From NCBI GenBank assembly GCA_003644265.1, contig QNBX01000005.1, positions 1 through 64,000 on the forward strand: a stretch of 64,000 nucleotides of DNA, written 5' to 3'. A program made the position numbers and the translations under genes. Under the pieces are notes generated by a model. That model did not search any database. It had not been told where the DNA came from and was given only the letters and a program-made list of their open reading frames with translations. Positions 33,640 to 41,480 of the stretch are shown here, piece by piece (within the stretch, counting starts at the first letter, position 1; every line of letters begins with the position of its first letter). This DNA is from Planctomycetota bacterium. GTDB taxonomy: Bacteria; Planctomycetota; B15-G4.

Positions 33640-35895
33640 ATGGACGAGCTGCTGCCATTTACCGACGAGCCCCCCCAGGGGGACGGGCCTGCCCGGGTCA
33701 GGCTGCTGGGCACGCTGGCCTCGATCACCTTCCGAAACGACGACAACGGCTGGACCGTCGCGCGCCTCGAGACGGACGAGAGCGGCGAGCGCGTCACGCT
33801 CGTGGGCGCCATGCCCGGCGTCGAGGAGGGCGACAGCGTGGCCGTGGAGGGCCGCTGGACCCAGCACCCCAACTTCGGGCGCCAGCTCAGCGTGGAGACC
33901 TGCCGGGTGCAGCTTCCCAGCGGGCGCAAGGGCGTGGTGCGCTTCCTGGGTGGCGGGCGCATCAAAGGCGTGGGGCCCGCCACGGCCGACAAGATCGTGG
34001 ACGCCCTGGGGCTGGACGTGCTGTCGCGCCTGGAGCGCAACCCCGAGCTGCTGCACACCGTCCCCGGCATCGGACGGGCCAAGGCCGGCGCCATCCTGGA
34101 ACAGCTCGCCGAGCAGCGCGATTCGTCTGATGCGCTCGTATTCCTGGCCGACCTGGGCCTCGGGCCGGCGCTCTCCCTGCGCGTCTGGCGCCTTTACAAG
34201 ACCGACACCGTGGCCATGGTGCGCACCGATCCCTTCCGTTTGGCGGAGGAGGTCCCCGGCGTCGGCTTCCGCACCGCCGACAACCTGGCGCGCGAGCTGG
34301 GTCATGAGCCCGACTCCGCCTATCGCGTCGCCGCCGGGTTGCTGCACCTCTTGTCGCAGGCCGCGCTCGAAGGCCACGTGGGCTTGCCGTCCGAGGAGCT
34401 GCTGGAGCGCAGCGCCGCCTTCCTCGAGGTGAACGAGCAGCGCGTCGAGCAGGTCTTCGTGGAGACGCTCGAGGCCGGACGCCTGACCGAGGACGAGCTG
34501 GTCTACCGCCCTGAGCTGCTGGCCGCCGAGCGCGACGTGGCCGCGGCCGCCGCACGGCTGCTCACCCGCGGCCGCCCGCCCACCGACCTAGCCCCCGCCG
34601 CCGCCGTAGCCCGCGCCAGCTCACGCCTGGGCTTCGAGCTGGCCGACGATCAGCGCGCGGCGCTCGAGCTGGCCATCGCGGCGCCGCTGTCGGTCATCAC
34701 CGGCGGTCCGGGCGTGGGCAAGACCACCCTGGTGCGCGCCGTGGTCGAGGTGCTGGAGGAGCAGGGCTGCCGCCTGGCTCTGGCCGCCCCCACCGGCCGC
34801 GCCGCCCGACGCCTGGCCCAGGCCACCGGGCGCGACGCCGCCACCCTGCACCGCCTGCTGGGCCTGCGCCCCAGCGGCGACTTCACGCCGTTCATGCCGC
34901 AGGAGCAGCTCGACGCCGACGTGCTGGTGATCGACGAGGTCTCCATGGTGGACGTGACGCTCATGGCCGTGACCCTGGCGGCCCTGCCCGAGACCTGCGC
35001 CGTGGTGCTGGTAGGCGACGTCGATCAGCTGCCGTCCGTGGGGCCGGGCGACGTGCTGGCGGCGTTCGCCCGCAGCGGCGTGGTGCCGGTGGCGCGGCTC
35101 ACGACCGTCTTCCGCCAGGCCGAGGGCAGCGGCATCGTGCGCGTGGCCCACGACTGGAACGCCGGCCGGGCGCCCGAGTTCGACGTGGGCGACAGCGGCC
35201 AGGCCTACTGGATCGAGCGCCGCGACGCCGCCAGCGCGCTGCAGACCCTGCTCACCATGGCCACCGAGCGCATCCCCCAGCGCTTCAGCCTCGACCCCCT
35301 GCGCGACGTGCAGGTGCTGACGCCCATGCACAAGGGCCCCCTGGGCACCGTGGCGCTCAACGAGGCCCTGCGCGCCCGGCTCAACCCGCCTGGCAAGCAG
35401 AAGGCCGAGCTGCAGCGCTTCGGCCGCACCCTGCGCGAGGGCGACAAGGTCATGCAGGTCAAGAACAACTACGACCTCGACGTGTTCAACGGCGACGTGG
35501 GCGTGCTCACCTCCATCGACGAGGACGCAAGCCAAGCTTGCGTCGACTTCGAGGGTCGCCACGTGACCTACGGCCTCGACCAGCTCGACCAGCTCGAGCC
35601 TGCCTTCGCAATCACCTGTCACAAGAGCCAGGGAAGTGAGTTCCCTGCGGTGGTGCTGCCGCTGGTCATGGGCCAGCGCATGATGCTGCGCCGCAACCTG
35701 GTCTACACCGCCTTCACCCGCGCCAAGCAGGTGTTGGTGGCCCTGGGCGAGACCGCGGCCCTGCAGCGCGCGCTGTCCACGGTCGACACGGGCACGCGCC
35801 ACGGACGCCTGGCCCAGCGGCTGGCGGCGGCGGCCGGCGTCGAACAGGACGGGCCGGATGGTGTGGTCGACCCGGCGTCGGAGGGCTTGGCGTGA
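33640..35895 (+). CDS. recD2: RecD2-type ATP-dependent DNA helicase (SF1B, 5'-3')
   Basis: 751 residues, the usual size for RecD2 acting without RecBC. An N-terminal OB-like region (ARVRLLGTLASITFRND) is followed by helix-hairpin-helix segments (RIKGVGPATADKIV, TVPGIGRAKAGAIL, EVPGVGFRTADNLA), Walker A GGPGVGKTT (about 355-363), Walker B VLVIDEVSMVD (about 428-438), GDVDQLPSVGPGDVL (motif III), TTVFRQAE (motif IV region), AITCHKSQGSEFPAVVLP (motif V) and LVYTAFTRAK (motif VI). Acts in DNA repair and replication-fork processing. It is followed by cutC on the same strand. Confidence 0.92.
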   Translation: MDELLPFTDEPPQGDGPARVRLLGTLASITFRNDDNGWTVARLETDESGERVTLVGAMPGVEEGDSVAVEGRWTQHPNFGRQLSVETCRVQLPSGRKGVVRFLGGGRIKGVGPATADKIVDALGLDVLSRLERNPELLHTVPGIGRAKAGAILEQLAEQRDSSDALVFLADLGLGPALSLRVWRLYKTDTVAMVRTDPFRLAEEVPGVGFRTADNLARELGHEPDSAYRVAAGLLHLLSQAALEGHVGLPSEELLERSAAFLEVNEQRVEQVFVETLEAGRLTEDELVYRPELLAAERDVAAAAARLLTRGRPPTDLAPAAAVARASSRLGFELADDQRAALELAIAAPLSVITGGPGVGKTTLVRAVVEVLEEQGCRLALAAPTGRAARRLAQATGRDAATLHRLLGLRPSGDFTPFMPQEQLDADVLVIDEVSMVDVTLMAVTLAALPETCAVVLVGDVDQLPSVGPGDVLAAFARSGVVPVARLTTVFRQAEGSGIVRVAHDWNAGRAPEFDVGDSGQAYWIERRDAASALQTLLTMATERIPQRFSLDPLRDVQVLTPMHKGPLGTVALNEALRARLNPPGKQKAELQRFGRTLREGDKVMQVKNNYDLDVFNGDVGVLTSIDEDASQACVDFEGRHVTYGLDQLDQLEPAFAITCHKSQGSEFPAVVLPLVMGQRMMLRRNLVYTAFTRAKQVLVALGETAALQRALSTVDTGTRHGRLAQRLAAAAGVEQDGPDGVVDPASEGLA
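35523..35543. repeat. Perfect 8-bp inverted repeat inside recD2
   Basis: GACGCAAG, 5-nt spacer CCAAG, CTTGCGTC. It lies in codons for the EDASQACVDFEG segment near residue 630. It may be a chance or coding-neutral hairpin. Confidence 0.5.
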
Positions 35896-35965
35896 GCACC
35901 ACTCGATACGGCCTGCGAGCGACGGACATGCGCACGCCACGCCGCCTGAGCGCCGAGCCGCGGGC

Positions 35966-36703
35966 GTGAGCACGCTGCTCGAGATCTGCGTCGACACCCC
36001 CGAGGGCGCGGCCCTGGCGGCCGCCGCCGGCGCCGACCGCGTGGAGCTGTGCGCCGAGCTGGCGCTGGGCGGCGTCACGCCCAGCACGGGCGCGGTGGCC
36101 GTGGCGCGGGCCAGCGTCGAGCTGCCCCTGATGGTGCTGGTGCGTCCGCGCGCCGGGCACTTCTGCTATGGGCCTGTGGAGGTGGCCACCATGGCCGCGG
36201 ACATCGAGGTGCTCAAGGCCTCGGGCGTGGAGGGCGTGGTGCTGGGCGCGCTCACGGAACAAGGCGACGTGGACGTCGAGGTCATGACGCGCCTGATCGA
36301 CGTGGCACGCCCGCTGAGCGTGACCTTCCACCGCGCCTTCGATCAGACGCGCGACCCACATGAGGCCCTGGCGGCGCTGGCGGCCCTGGGTGTGGAGCGC
36401 GTGCTCACGTCGGGCCAGGCGCCCTCGGCGCTGGAGGGCCTGACGCTGCTCAAGCAGCTCGTGGCGGCAGCCGGCGACGGGCTGAGCGTCATGCCCGGCG
36501 GCGGCGTGCGCGCCGACAGCGCGGCCACGATCGTGTCGGCCACGGGCTGCCGCGAGCTGCACGCCGGGCCCAGCGTGCTGACCAACGGCCCCCTGCCCGC
36601 GCGCGACGGCCACGTGGGCGGCGCCGCCCTGCCCGCCGACCATCAACGCCGCATGACCGACCTGGCCGGCGTGCAGGCGCTGCGCAGCGTGCTCGACACC
36701 TGA
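35966..36703 (+). CDS. cutC: CutC family protein
   Basis: A 245-residue TIM-barrel protein historically linked to copper homeostasis, role still unclear. Family landmarks: LEICVDTPEGAALAAAAGADRVELCAEL, GVTPSTG, VLVRPRAGHFCY, VLGALTEQGDVD, TFHRAFDQTRDP, RVLTSGQAPSALEG, VMPGGGVRADS and the C-terminal LHAGPSVLTNG. Full length for the family. GTG at 35966 is preferred because homology begins there; the frame is open upstream to 35858 inside recD2. It lies 70 nt after recD2. Confidence 0.92.
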   Translation: MSTLLEICVDTPEGAALAAAAGADRVELCAELALGGVTPSTGAVAVARASVELPLMVLVRPRAGHFCYGPVEVATMAADIEVLKASGVEGVVLGALTEQGDVDVEVMTRLIDVARPLSVTFHRAFDQTRDPHEALAALAALGVERVLTSGQAPSALEGLTLLKQLVAAAGDGLSVMPGGGVRADSAATIVSATGCRELHAGPSVLTNGPLPARDGHVGGAALPADHQRRMTDLAGVQALRSVLDT

Positions 36704-36760
36704 AGGCACGAGACAGGAGCGGAGCGGGTGGCGCCCGGCCTGCTCCGCCGGACCTGGCCC

Positions 36761-36840
36761 CGCTCGCCCCCGCTCGCCCCCGCTCGCCCCCGCTCGCCCC
36801 CGCTCAGCAGCGCTCAGCAGCGCTCAGCGGCGCTCAGCGG
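36761..36840. repeat. Short tandem repeat, 10-bp unit, eight copies
   Basis: Four copies of CGCTCGCCCC, then CGCTCAGCAG twice and CGCTCAGCGG twice, exactly 80 bp. It lies between the convergent ends of cutC and the MauG-like gene and contains the stop codon of the latter (TGA at 36834-36836 on the minus strand). Each CGCTCAGC unit can supply a TGA on that strand. Confidence 0.9.
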
Positions 36841-38249
36841 CGCTTGACGCTCCCCTGCGGCAGGTACGGCGTCGCCGGCGCCACGGTCAGCTCCTGCGGC
36901 AGCTGCTCGTCCGTCAGCGCGCGCAGGAACGCCAGCAGGTCGGCCTGCTCGCCCGCGCTCAGGTGCAGCGGCTGCAGGATCTTCTCGTCGTGCATGCCGG
37001 GCGGCGCGGCGCCCTCGAGGCTCGAGTAGAAGGCGATGACTTGCTCCAGCGTGGCCAGCTGGCCCTCGTGCATGTACGGCGCGGTCACGGCCACGTTGCG
37101 CAGCGAGGGCGTCTTGAACACGCCCGGCAGCTCCCAGCCCACGCGCGGGAACGAGAGCTTGGTGCGCGCCAGCAGCCCGCCGTCGTCCGCGTGCTCTGAG
37201 CTGCCGTTGAAGGGATCCTCCAGCAGGCGCACGATGCCGAGCGCGCGGCCGGGGTCGACGCCCTCGCCGGTGGGCACGCGGTTGGCGTGGAACTCGCGGT
37301 CGCTGAAGAGCGGGCCGTCGTGGCACAGCAGGCAGCGCGCCTTGCCGGCGAACAGCGCGAAGCCCCGCTGGGCGGAGGGCGAGATGGCGGCCAGCGAGCG
37401 CTCGTCCCCCGTGCGCAGACCCTCGACGAACACGTCGAAGGGTGCGCGATCCGAGCTGATGCGACGCTCGAACGCGGCGATGGCCTTGCCCACGTTGACG
37501 AAGACCTGGTCGACCAGCCGCTGGTCGGCGGCGTCCATGGAGGCCCAGGCGCGCGCGTGCTCGTGGCCCTCGTCGCCGGGCACCGGGCGCCCGCGGGGCG
37601 GGAAGCGCGCGCTGTCGCTCAGGTCGGGTAGCGCGCCGAAGACGTCAGCGTAGGCCCGGGCGTAGCCGCGGTCCGACGCCAGGCTGTGCGCGATCTGCAG
37701 CCGGCTGGCCGCGTGCTCGCGTGGGTCCTCCAGCGGCGCCAGCGCCTGGGACCAGAGCGAGTCCTTGCGCCCGTCCCAGAAGAACCAGCGGTTGTGGGCC
37801 ACGTTCCAGAGGGTCATGGAGTGGCGCGGGTGCTGCGCCACGCCCTGGGCCAGCTTGCGGCCGTCGCCCCAGCCGAGTTCGGGCTGGTGGCAGCTGGCGC
37901 AACTGATCTCGCCCGGGCCGGAGAGGCGTTGATCGAAGAACAAGGCCTGACCCAGGCGCGCGGCGGCGGCGTCATCGGCCACGGCGTTGGTGGGGTCGGG
38001 CGGCGGCGCGGGCAGGGGCGAGAACTCGAGCGCCAGGGAGATCTCGGCGGGGGTCAGCACCAGGGCCGACGCGCTCGCGTCGCCACCGCCGTGATCGTCG
38101 TTCTGCGCGGGAACTGCTGCCAGCGCAGCGCCGGCCCCAGGCGCAGCCCCCGCGTCCCGCGAGACGCTCGCGCCCAGCGCACAGGCGGCGGCCAGCAAGA
38201 CCGTCAGCGCTGATCGGCACGGCGCGCCCCACCTGAGCCCGGCCGCCAT
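36834..38249 (-). CDS. Di-haem cytochrome c peroxidase, CcpA/MauG family
   Basis: 471 residues with a signal peptide. Two c-type haem motifs: CASCH at 117-121 and CLLCH near 306. Other family segments are LGQALFFDQRLSGPGEISC, GDGRKLAQG, NVAHNRWFFWDGRKDSLWSQA, FKTPSLRNVAVTAPYMHEGQL (distal Met/His loop) and FLRALTD near the C-terminus. Periplasmic, reduces H2O2 or oxidises a protein cofactor. Starts with TGATG overlapping the preceding lipoprotein gene, so it is the third gene of a coupled operon. The stop codon lies inside a 10-bp repeat array. Confidence 0.9.
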   Translation of the reverse strand: MAAGLRWGAPCRSALTVLLAAACALGASVSRDAGAAPGAGAALAAVPAQNDDHGGGDASASALVLTPAEISLALEFSPLPAPPPDPTNAVADDAAAARLGQALFFDQRLSGPGEISCASCHQPELGWGDGRKLAQGVAQHPRHSMTLWNVAHNRWFFWDGRKDSLWSQALAPLEDPREHAASRLQIAHSLASDRGYARAYADVFGALPDLSDSARFPPRGRPVPGDEGHEHARAWASMDAADQRLVDQVFVNVGKAIAAFERRISSDRAPFDVFVEGLRTGDERSLAAISPSAQRGFALFAGKARCLLCHDGPLFSDREFHANRVPTGEGVDPGRALGIVRLLEDPFNGSSEHADDGGLLARTKLSFPRVGWELPGVFKTPSLRNVAVTAPYMHEGQLATLEQVIAFYSSLEGAAPPGMHDEKILQPLHLSAGEQADLLAFLRALTDEQLPQELTVAPATPYLPQGSVKRR

Positions 38250-38755
38250 CAGACGTTCAGCTCGAAGCGCACGCTGTCGCTGGCCGTGCTGTCCGTCACG
38301 TCGAAGACGAGCACCCAGAGGCCGCGCATGTGCAGCAGCATGGCGTCCACGCGGTAGCGCCCGTGGCCCAGCTCCGTCACCACGGGCGCGCGCACCAGGC
38401 CGTGGCCGTGCGCGGGCATGGAGGCTCGCAGCACCAGCCGCGGCCCGCCGTGGGGTCGGCCCTCGCGCAGCAGCAGCACCTCTAGGGAGAAGTCCTGGTT
38501 GCGCGGGACCACGCCGCCCACGGGACGCCACGCCAGCTGGTAGCGGCCCGCGTCGCCGCTGGCCACGAACCAGTCGCTCAGGTCGGGCAGCGCGGCGCCG
38601 CTGGCCCCATCGACGGCCACGCCCGCCTCGCCCGGCGCCGCGGCCGAGCGGCAGGCGCACACTGACGCCAGCAGCAGCGCCGCGAGGGCGAGCCCCCGCG
38701 AGCTCCACCCGCGGCTCATGACCTGATCGACGGGCTCAGCACACGCGCGCGTCAT
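38249..38755 (-). CDS. Small lipoprotein/exported beta-sandwich protein (FixH/YtkA-like)
   Basis: About 168 residues. A hydrophobic signal ends SVCAC/RSAA, giving a possible lipobox. The mature region has the pattern YQLAWRPVGGVVPRNQDFSLEVLLL, then MPAHGHGLV and HGRYRVDAMLLHMRGLWVLVFDV, resembling the immunoglobulin-like FixH/YtkA domain with its MPxHxHG motif, possibly a metal-binding site. ATG 38755 overlaps the upstream stop as TGATG; ATG 38719 would give a more standard signal peptide. It sits between the choice-of-anchor-B and MauG-like genes, an association suggesting a shared envelope redox or metal function. Confidence 0.72.
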   Translation of the reverse strand: MTRACAEPVDQVMSRGWSSRGLALAALLLASVCACRSAAAPGEAGVAVDGASGAALPDLSDWFVASGDAGRYQLAWRPVGGVVPRNQDFSLEVLLLREGRPHGGPRLVLRASMPAHGHGLVRAPVVTELGHGRYRVDAMLLHMRGLWVLVFDVTDSTASDSVRFELNV

Positions 38756-41220
38756 CACGGGCCGAACTGGATCTCCAGCGCGTTCGAGAGCGCCGCGCCG
38801 TGGATCTGATTGCCGTCAGCGATGACGAACTGAGCGTACACCGTGACCGGTCCGCCGCCGCCGGGGATGGGAAACTCGAGCCCGCCGACGCCGTCCGTGC
38901 TGAACGCCACGTCCATCAGGATCGGGAGGGTCGCCAGCGTGCCGCCCTTGAACGGAACGGGGTTCAGGCCGAGCGAGATGAACAGCACCGCCAAGGCGTG
39001 GGGAGCCGCGCCGGTCAGGCTGAGCGTGGCGGTCTTGCCCGAGTCGAGCACCTCGCCACAGATGGACAGACCGGCCGTGCCCGGGCCGCCGAAGCCGAGA
39101 TCAGCCTGACAGACCTCGTCGCAGTCGAAGCGCCGCACCTCGAAGTCATCGATGGCGGCCTCCACGATGGAGGGGCTGCCCAAGTCCGACGCGACAAAGC
39201 GCAGCTGCATCTGGGACGTGGGCGCGAGCAGGTCGCTGACTCGGAACGCGTGCTGGAACCAGCCGCCCACGGCCTCGGAGCCCGCGGGGCCCACCACCTC
39301 GACGGGAATCCAGCTGGCGCCGCCGTCGTTGGAGACGTCGACCTCGAGGATGTCCGCGCCCGGTCCAGCGGAGGTCGAGTTGGAGTACCAGCGCCAGTAG
39401 CTCACCGTGGCGTCGCCGCTGGACAGATCGAAGATGTCGGTGCGCAGGGTGGTGCCGCCGTTGTCCACGTCGTCGTCGCCCAGGCCGCCGCCGAAGAAGC
39501 CCTGGCCCGTGACGTAGCAGTCGCTGCCGCCGGGCGTGTGGTCGTCCTCGGGCTGGGCCGCGGTGCCGAAGGGGTTCACGCGGGTCCAGATGCCGGTACT
39601 GGCGGTGTCACCCGGGGCGCCCACGCTCCAGCCCGCGTTGGACTCGAGCTCGGTGCTCAGCAGCGTCTGCACGCTGTTGCCCACGGACGCGCCGAAGACC
39701 GCGCTGGGCGCGCCCGACGGCAGCTGCCAGGTCACGCCCTCGGTGGTGCGCGCCGAGACGTACCAGCGCACCGGCTGACCGCAGGGCAGGACCGGGAAGT
39801 CCGCGCGGTAGGAGCTGCCGCCCAGGGCCGTGAGCGCTGAGACCACGAAGCCCGCGCCGGAGTCGACGTACAGGCGGCCGCTGCCCGGCATGACGCTGAA
39901 GCCGGGCTGCGCCGTGATGCTGATGTCGAGGCTCGCACCGCCGGCACTGAGCAACTCCGGCACCACGGGCGGCGACAGAATCAGCTCGGCTCCGCCCAGG
40001 CGCCAGACGAACAGACCCTTCTCGAGGTCGCTGCCGACGATGGTGGCGCTGTCAAAGTACGGGAACACGCTCCACAGGCCGTTGAACTCGGCGTTGTCGT
40101 CCGCCTCGTAGGTGTCGAAGAACGCGGTCTCCACCGGGCTGGTGGGGTCGCTGGCGTCGAACACGCGCAGGCCGCTGCGGTAGTTGGCCTCGTAGATCAG
40201 GTCGCCCTTGGTGTAGAGGTTGTGATCGATGGCCGTGGAACCCGACGTGAAGGTCGAGACCTGGACCGGAAAGTCCAGGTCGCTGATGTCGATCACGCGC
40301 GTGGTGGTGAGCGTGCCGAAGGACGACTCATCGAGCTCGTCGTTGATGTAGAGCGTCTGCTTGTCCGGCGAGACCCAGCCCTGGTGACTGAACACGGGGG
40401 TCGAGTAGGTCAGCTGAGAGATCGACACGATGTTGTTCTTGTTGGTGACATCCAGGATGTCGACGCCCGGCGCCCCACCGCCCGGCTCGTTCTCCGAGAA
40501 GCAGAACGCAATCTCCTTTCCGGCCCAGGGACCGCTGGTGTAGGTCACGATCTGGGCGTCGTGGATGTAGCGCTGATCCCACTCACCCACCAGCACCGGG
40601 TTGTCCTTGTCAGCCAGGCTGTAGATGCGCATGCCCTCCACCGGGAAGCCGCCGCCGCCCAGCTGATAGAGGAAGCCCGAGTCCGCGTTGATGGCCACGT
40701 TGTGGCTGGCGCTGGTGCCGGCGGCGTTGACCGAACCCACCAGGCTCAGCACGCCCGAGTCGATGGCGCTCATGTCGACGATCTGGACGCCGTCGCCGCC
40801 CTCGCTGACGAAGTACGCGTGGTCCTGGTAGACCTTGACGTCACGCCAGAGGCTGCTGACCGCCGGGAAAGTCTCGATCACGACGGGCTGGCCCGGGTCG
40901 CTCAGTTCGACGAAGGCCACGCCGTCGGACAGGCCGATGATGGCGTACTCACGGCCCGAGGGCGCCACGTAGCCCCAGCAATCGGCCGCGCTCGAGTGCG
41001 AGCCCGCAAAGTCCGACAGCGGCACCCAACCCAGCAGCGAGATGCCGTTGGAGGCGAAGGCGCTGGTGCTGGCGTACGAGCCGCCGGCCAGCACCAGCGG
41101 CGTGGCCAGAGGCGCCTGCCGGTGGCGCATGAAGTCCGCGCTGTCGTGGGCCCACAGCACCGGAGCGAGGACGAGGCACAGCAGCAGGTTGGTCGCCGAG
41201 ACCAGGGGCAAGCGGGGCAT
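38755..41220 (-). CDS. Choice-of-anchor B family secreted protein (LVIVD-type beta-propeller)
   Basis: 821 residues with a signal peptide ending near LWA. Residues about 40-420 form a propeller of LVIVD-like repeats (YAIIGLSDGVAFVELSDPGQPVVIETF, AYFVSEGGDGVQIVDMS, GVDILDVTNKNNIVSI, LRVFDASDPTSPVE), the hallmark of choice-of-anchor-B proteins. HQGWVSPDKQTLYINDE and DHNLYTKGDLIYEANYRSGLRVFD are near-signature segments. A further domain (about 540-700) resembles a MAM/concanavalin-like beta-sandwich with paired Cys, and a final beta domain follows. First gene of a coupled three-gene operon with a FixH-like lipoprotein and a di-haem peroxidase. Function is unknown; probably surface-exposed. Confidence 0.82.
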   Translation of the reverse strand: MPRLPLVSATNLLLCLVLAPVLWAHDSADFMRHRQAPLATPLVLAGGSYASTSAFASNGISLLGWVPLSDFAGSHSSAADCWGYVAPSGREYAIIGLSDGVAFVELSDPGQPVVIETFPAVSSLWRDVKVYQDHAYFVSEGGDGVQIVDMSAIDSGVLSLVGSVNAAGTSASHNVAINADSGFLYQLGGGGFPVEGMRIYSLADKDNPVLVGEWDQRYIHDAQIVTYTSGPWAGKEIAFCFSENEPGGGAPGVDILDVTNKNNIVSISQLTYSTPVFSHQGWVSPDKQTLYINDELDESSFGTLTTTRVIDISDLDFPVQVSTFTSGSTAIDHNLYTKGDLIYEANYRSGLRVFDASDPTSPVETAFFDTYEADDNAEFNGLWSVFPYFDSATIVGSDLEKGLFVWRLGGAELILSPPVVPELLSAGGASLDISITAQPGFSVMPGSGRLYVDSGAGFVVSALTALGGSSYRADFPVLPCGQPVRWYVSARTTEGVTWQLPSGAPSAVFGASVGNSVQTLLSTELESNAGWSVGAPGDTASTGIWTRVNPFGTAAQPEDDHTPGGSDCYVTGQGFFGGGLGDDDVDNGGTTLRTDIFDLSSGDATVSYWRWYSNSTSAGPGADILEVDVSNDGGASWIPVEVVGPAGSEAVGGWFQHAFRVSDLLAPTSQMQLRFVASDLGSPSIVEAAIDDFEVRRFDCDEVCQADLGFGGPGTAGLSICGEVLDSGKTATLSLTGAAPHALAVLFISLGLNPVPFKGGTLATLPILMDVAFSTDGVGGLEFPIPGGGGPVTVYAQFVIADGNQIHGAALSNALEIQFGP

Positions 41221-41480
41221 GGAGAGCCGATTCCAGGGCGGCCGGGGGAGGGCCGAGCACCCATTCAGGGGGGAGAGACGGGCCGGGGAACGGACTTCGG
41301 GGGCGCTCACCGGCTGCAACGAGAGACCGCGCGAGGCCGGCAAAGAGCGCCGACCGACACCCCCTGAAGAAACACCCTGGGCGCGAAACCGTCAATGCTT
41401 GGCGCCAGCGAACCCTCTTCGAGCGAGCGGGTCACGGTCGCTCGGGCGGGGCTCCGGATCTGCCGCCCCTCAGGGGTACC

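Noticed and set aside
35523..35543. Hairpin in recD2 as a terminator or programmed frameshift site
   Set aside because: It lies mid-gene with the frame intact on both sides, no T-run and no slippery sequence.
36761..36840. CRISPR-like array
   Set aside because: Units are 10 bp, directly adjacent, without spacers; no cas genes.
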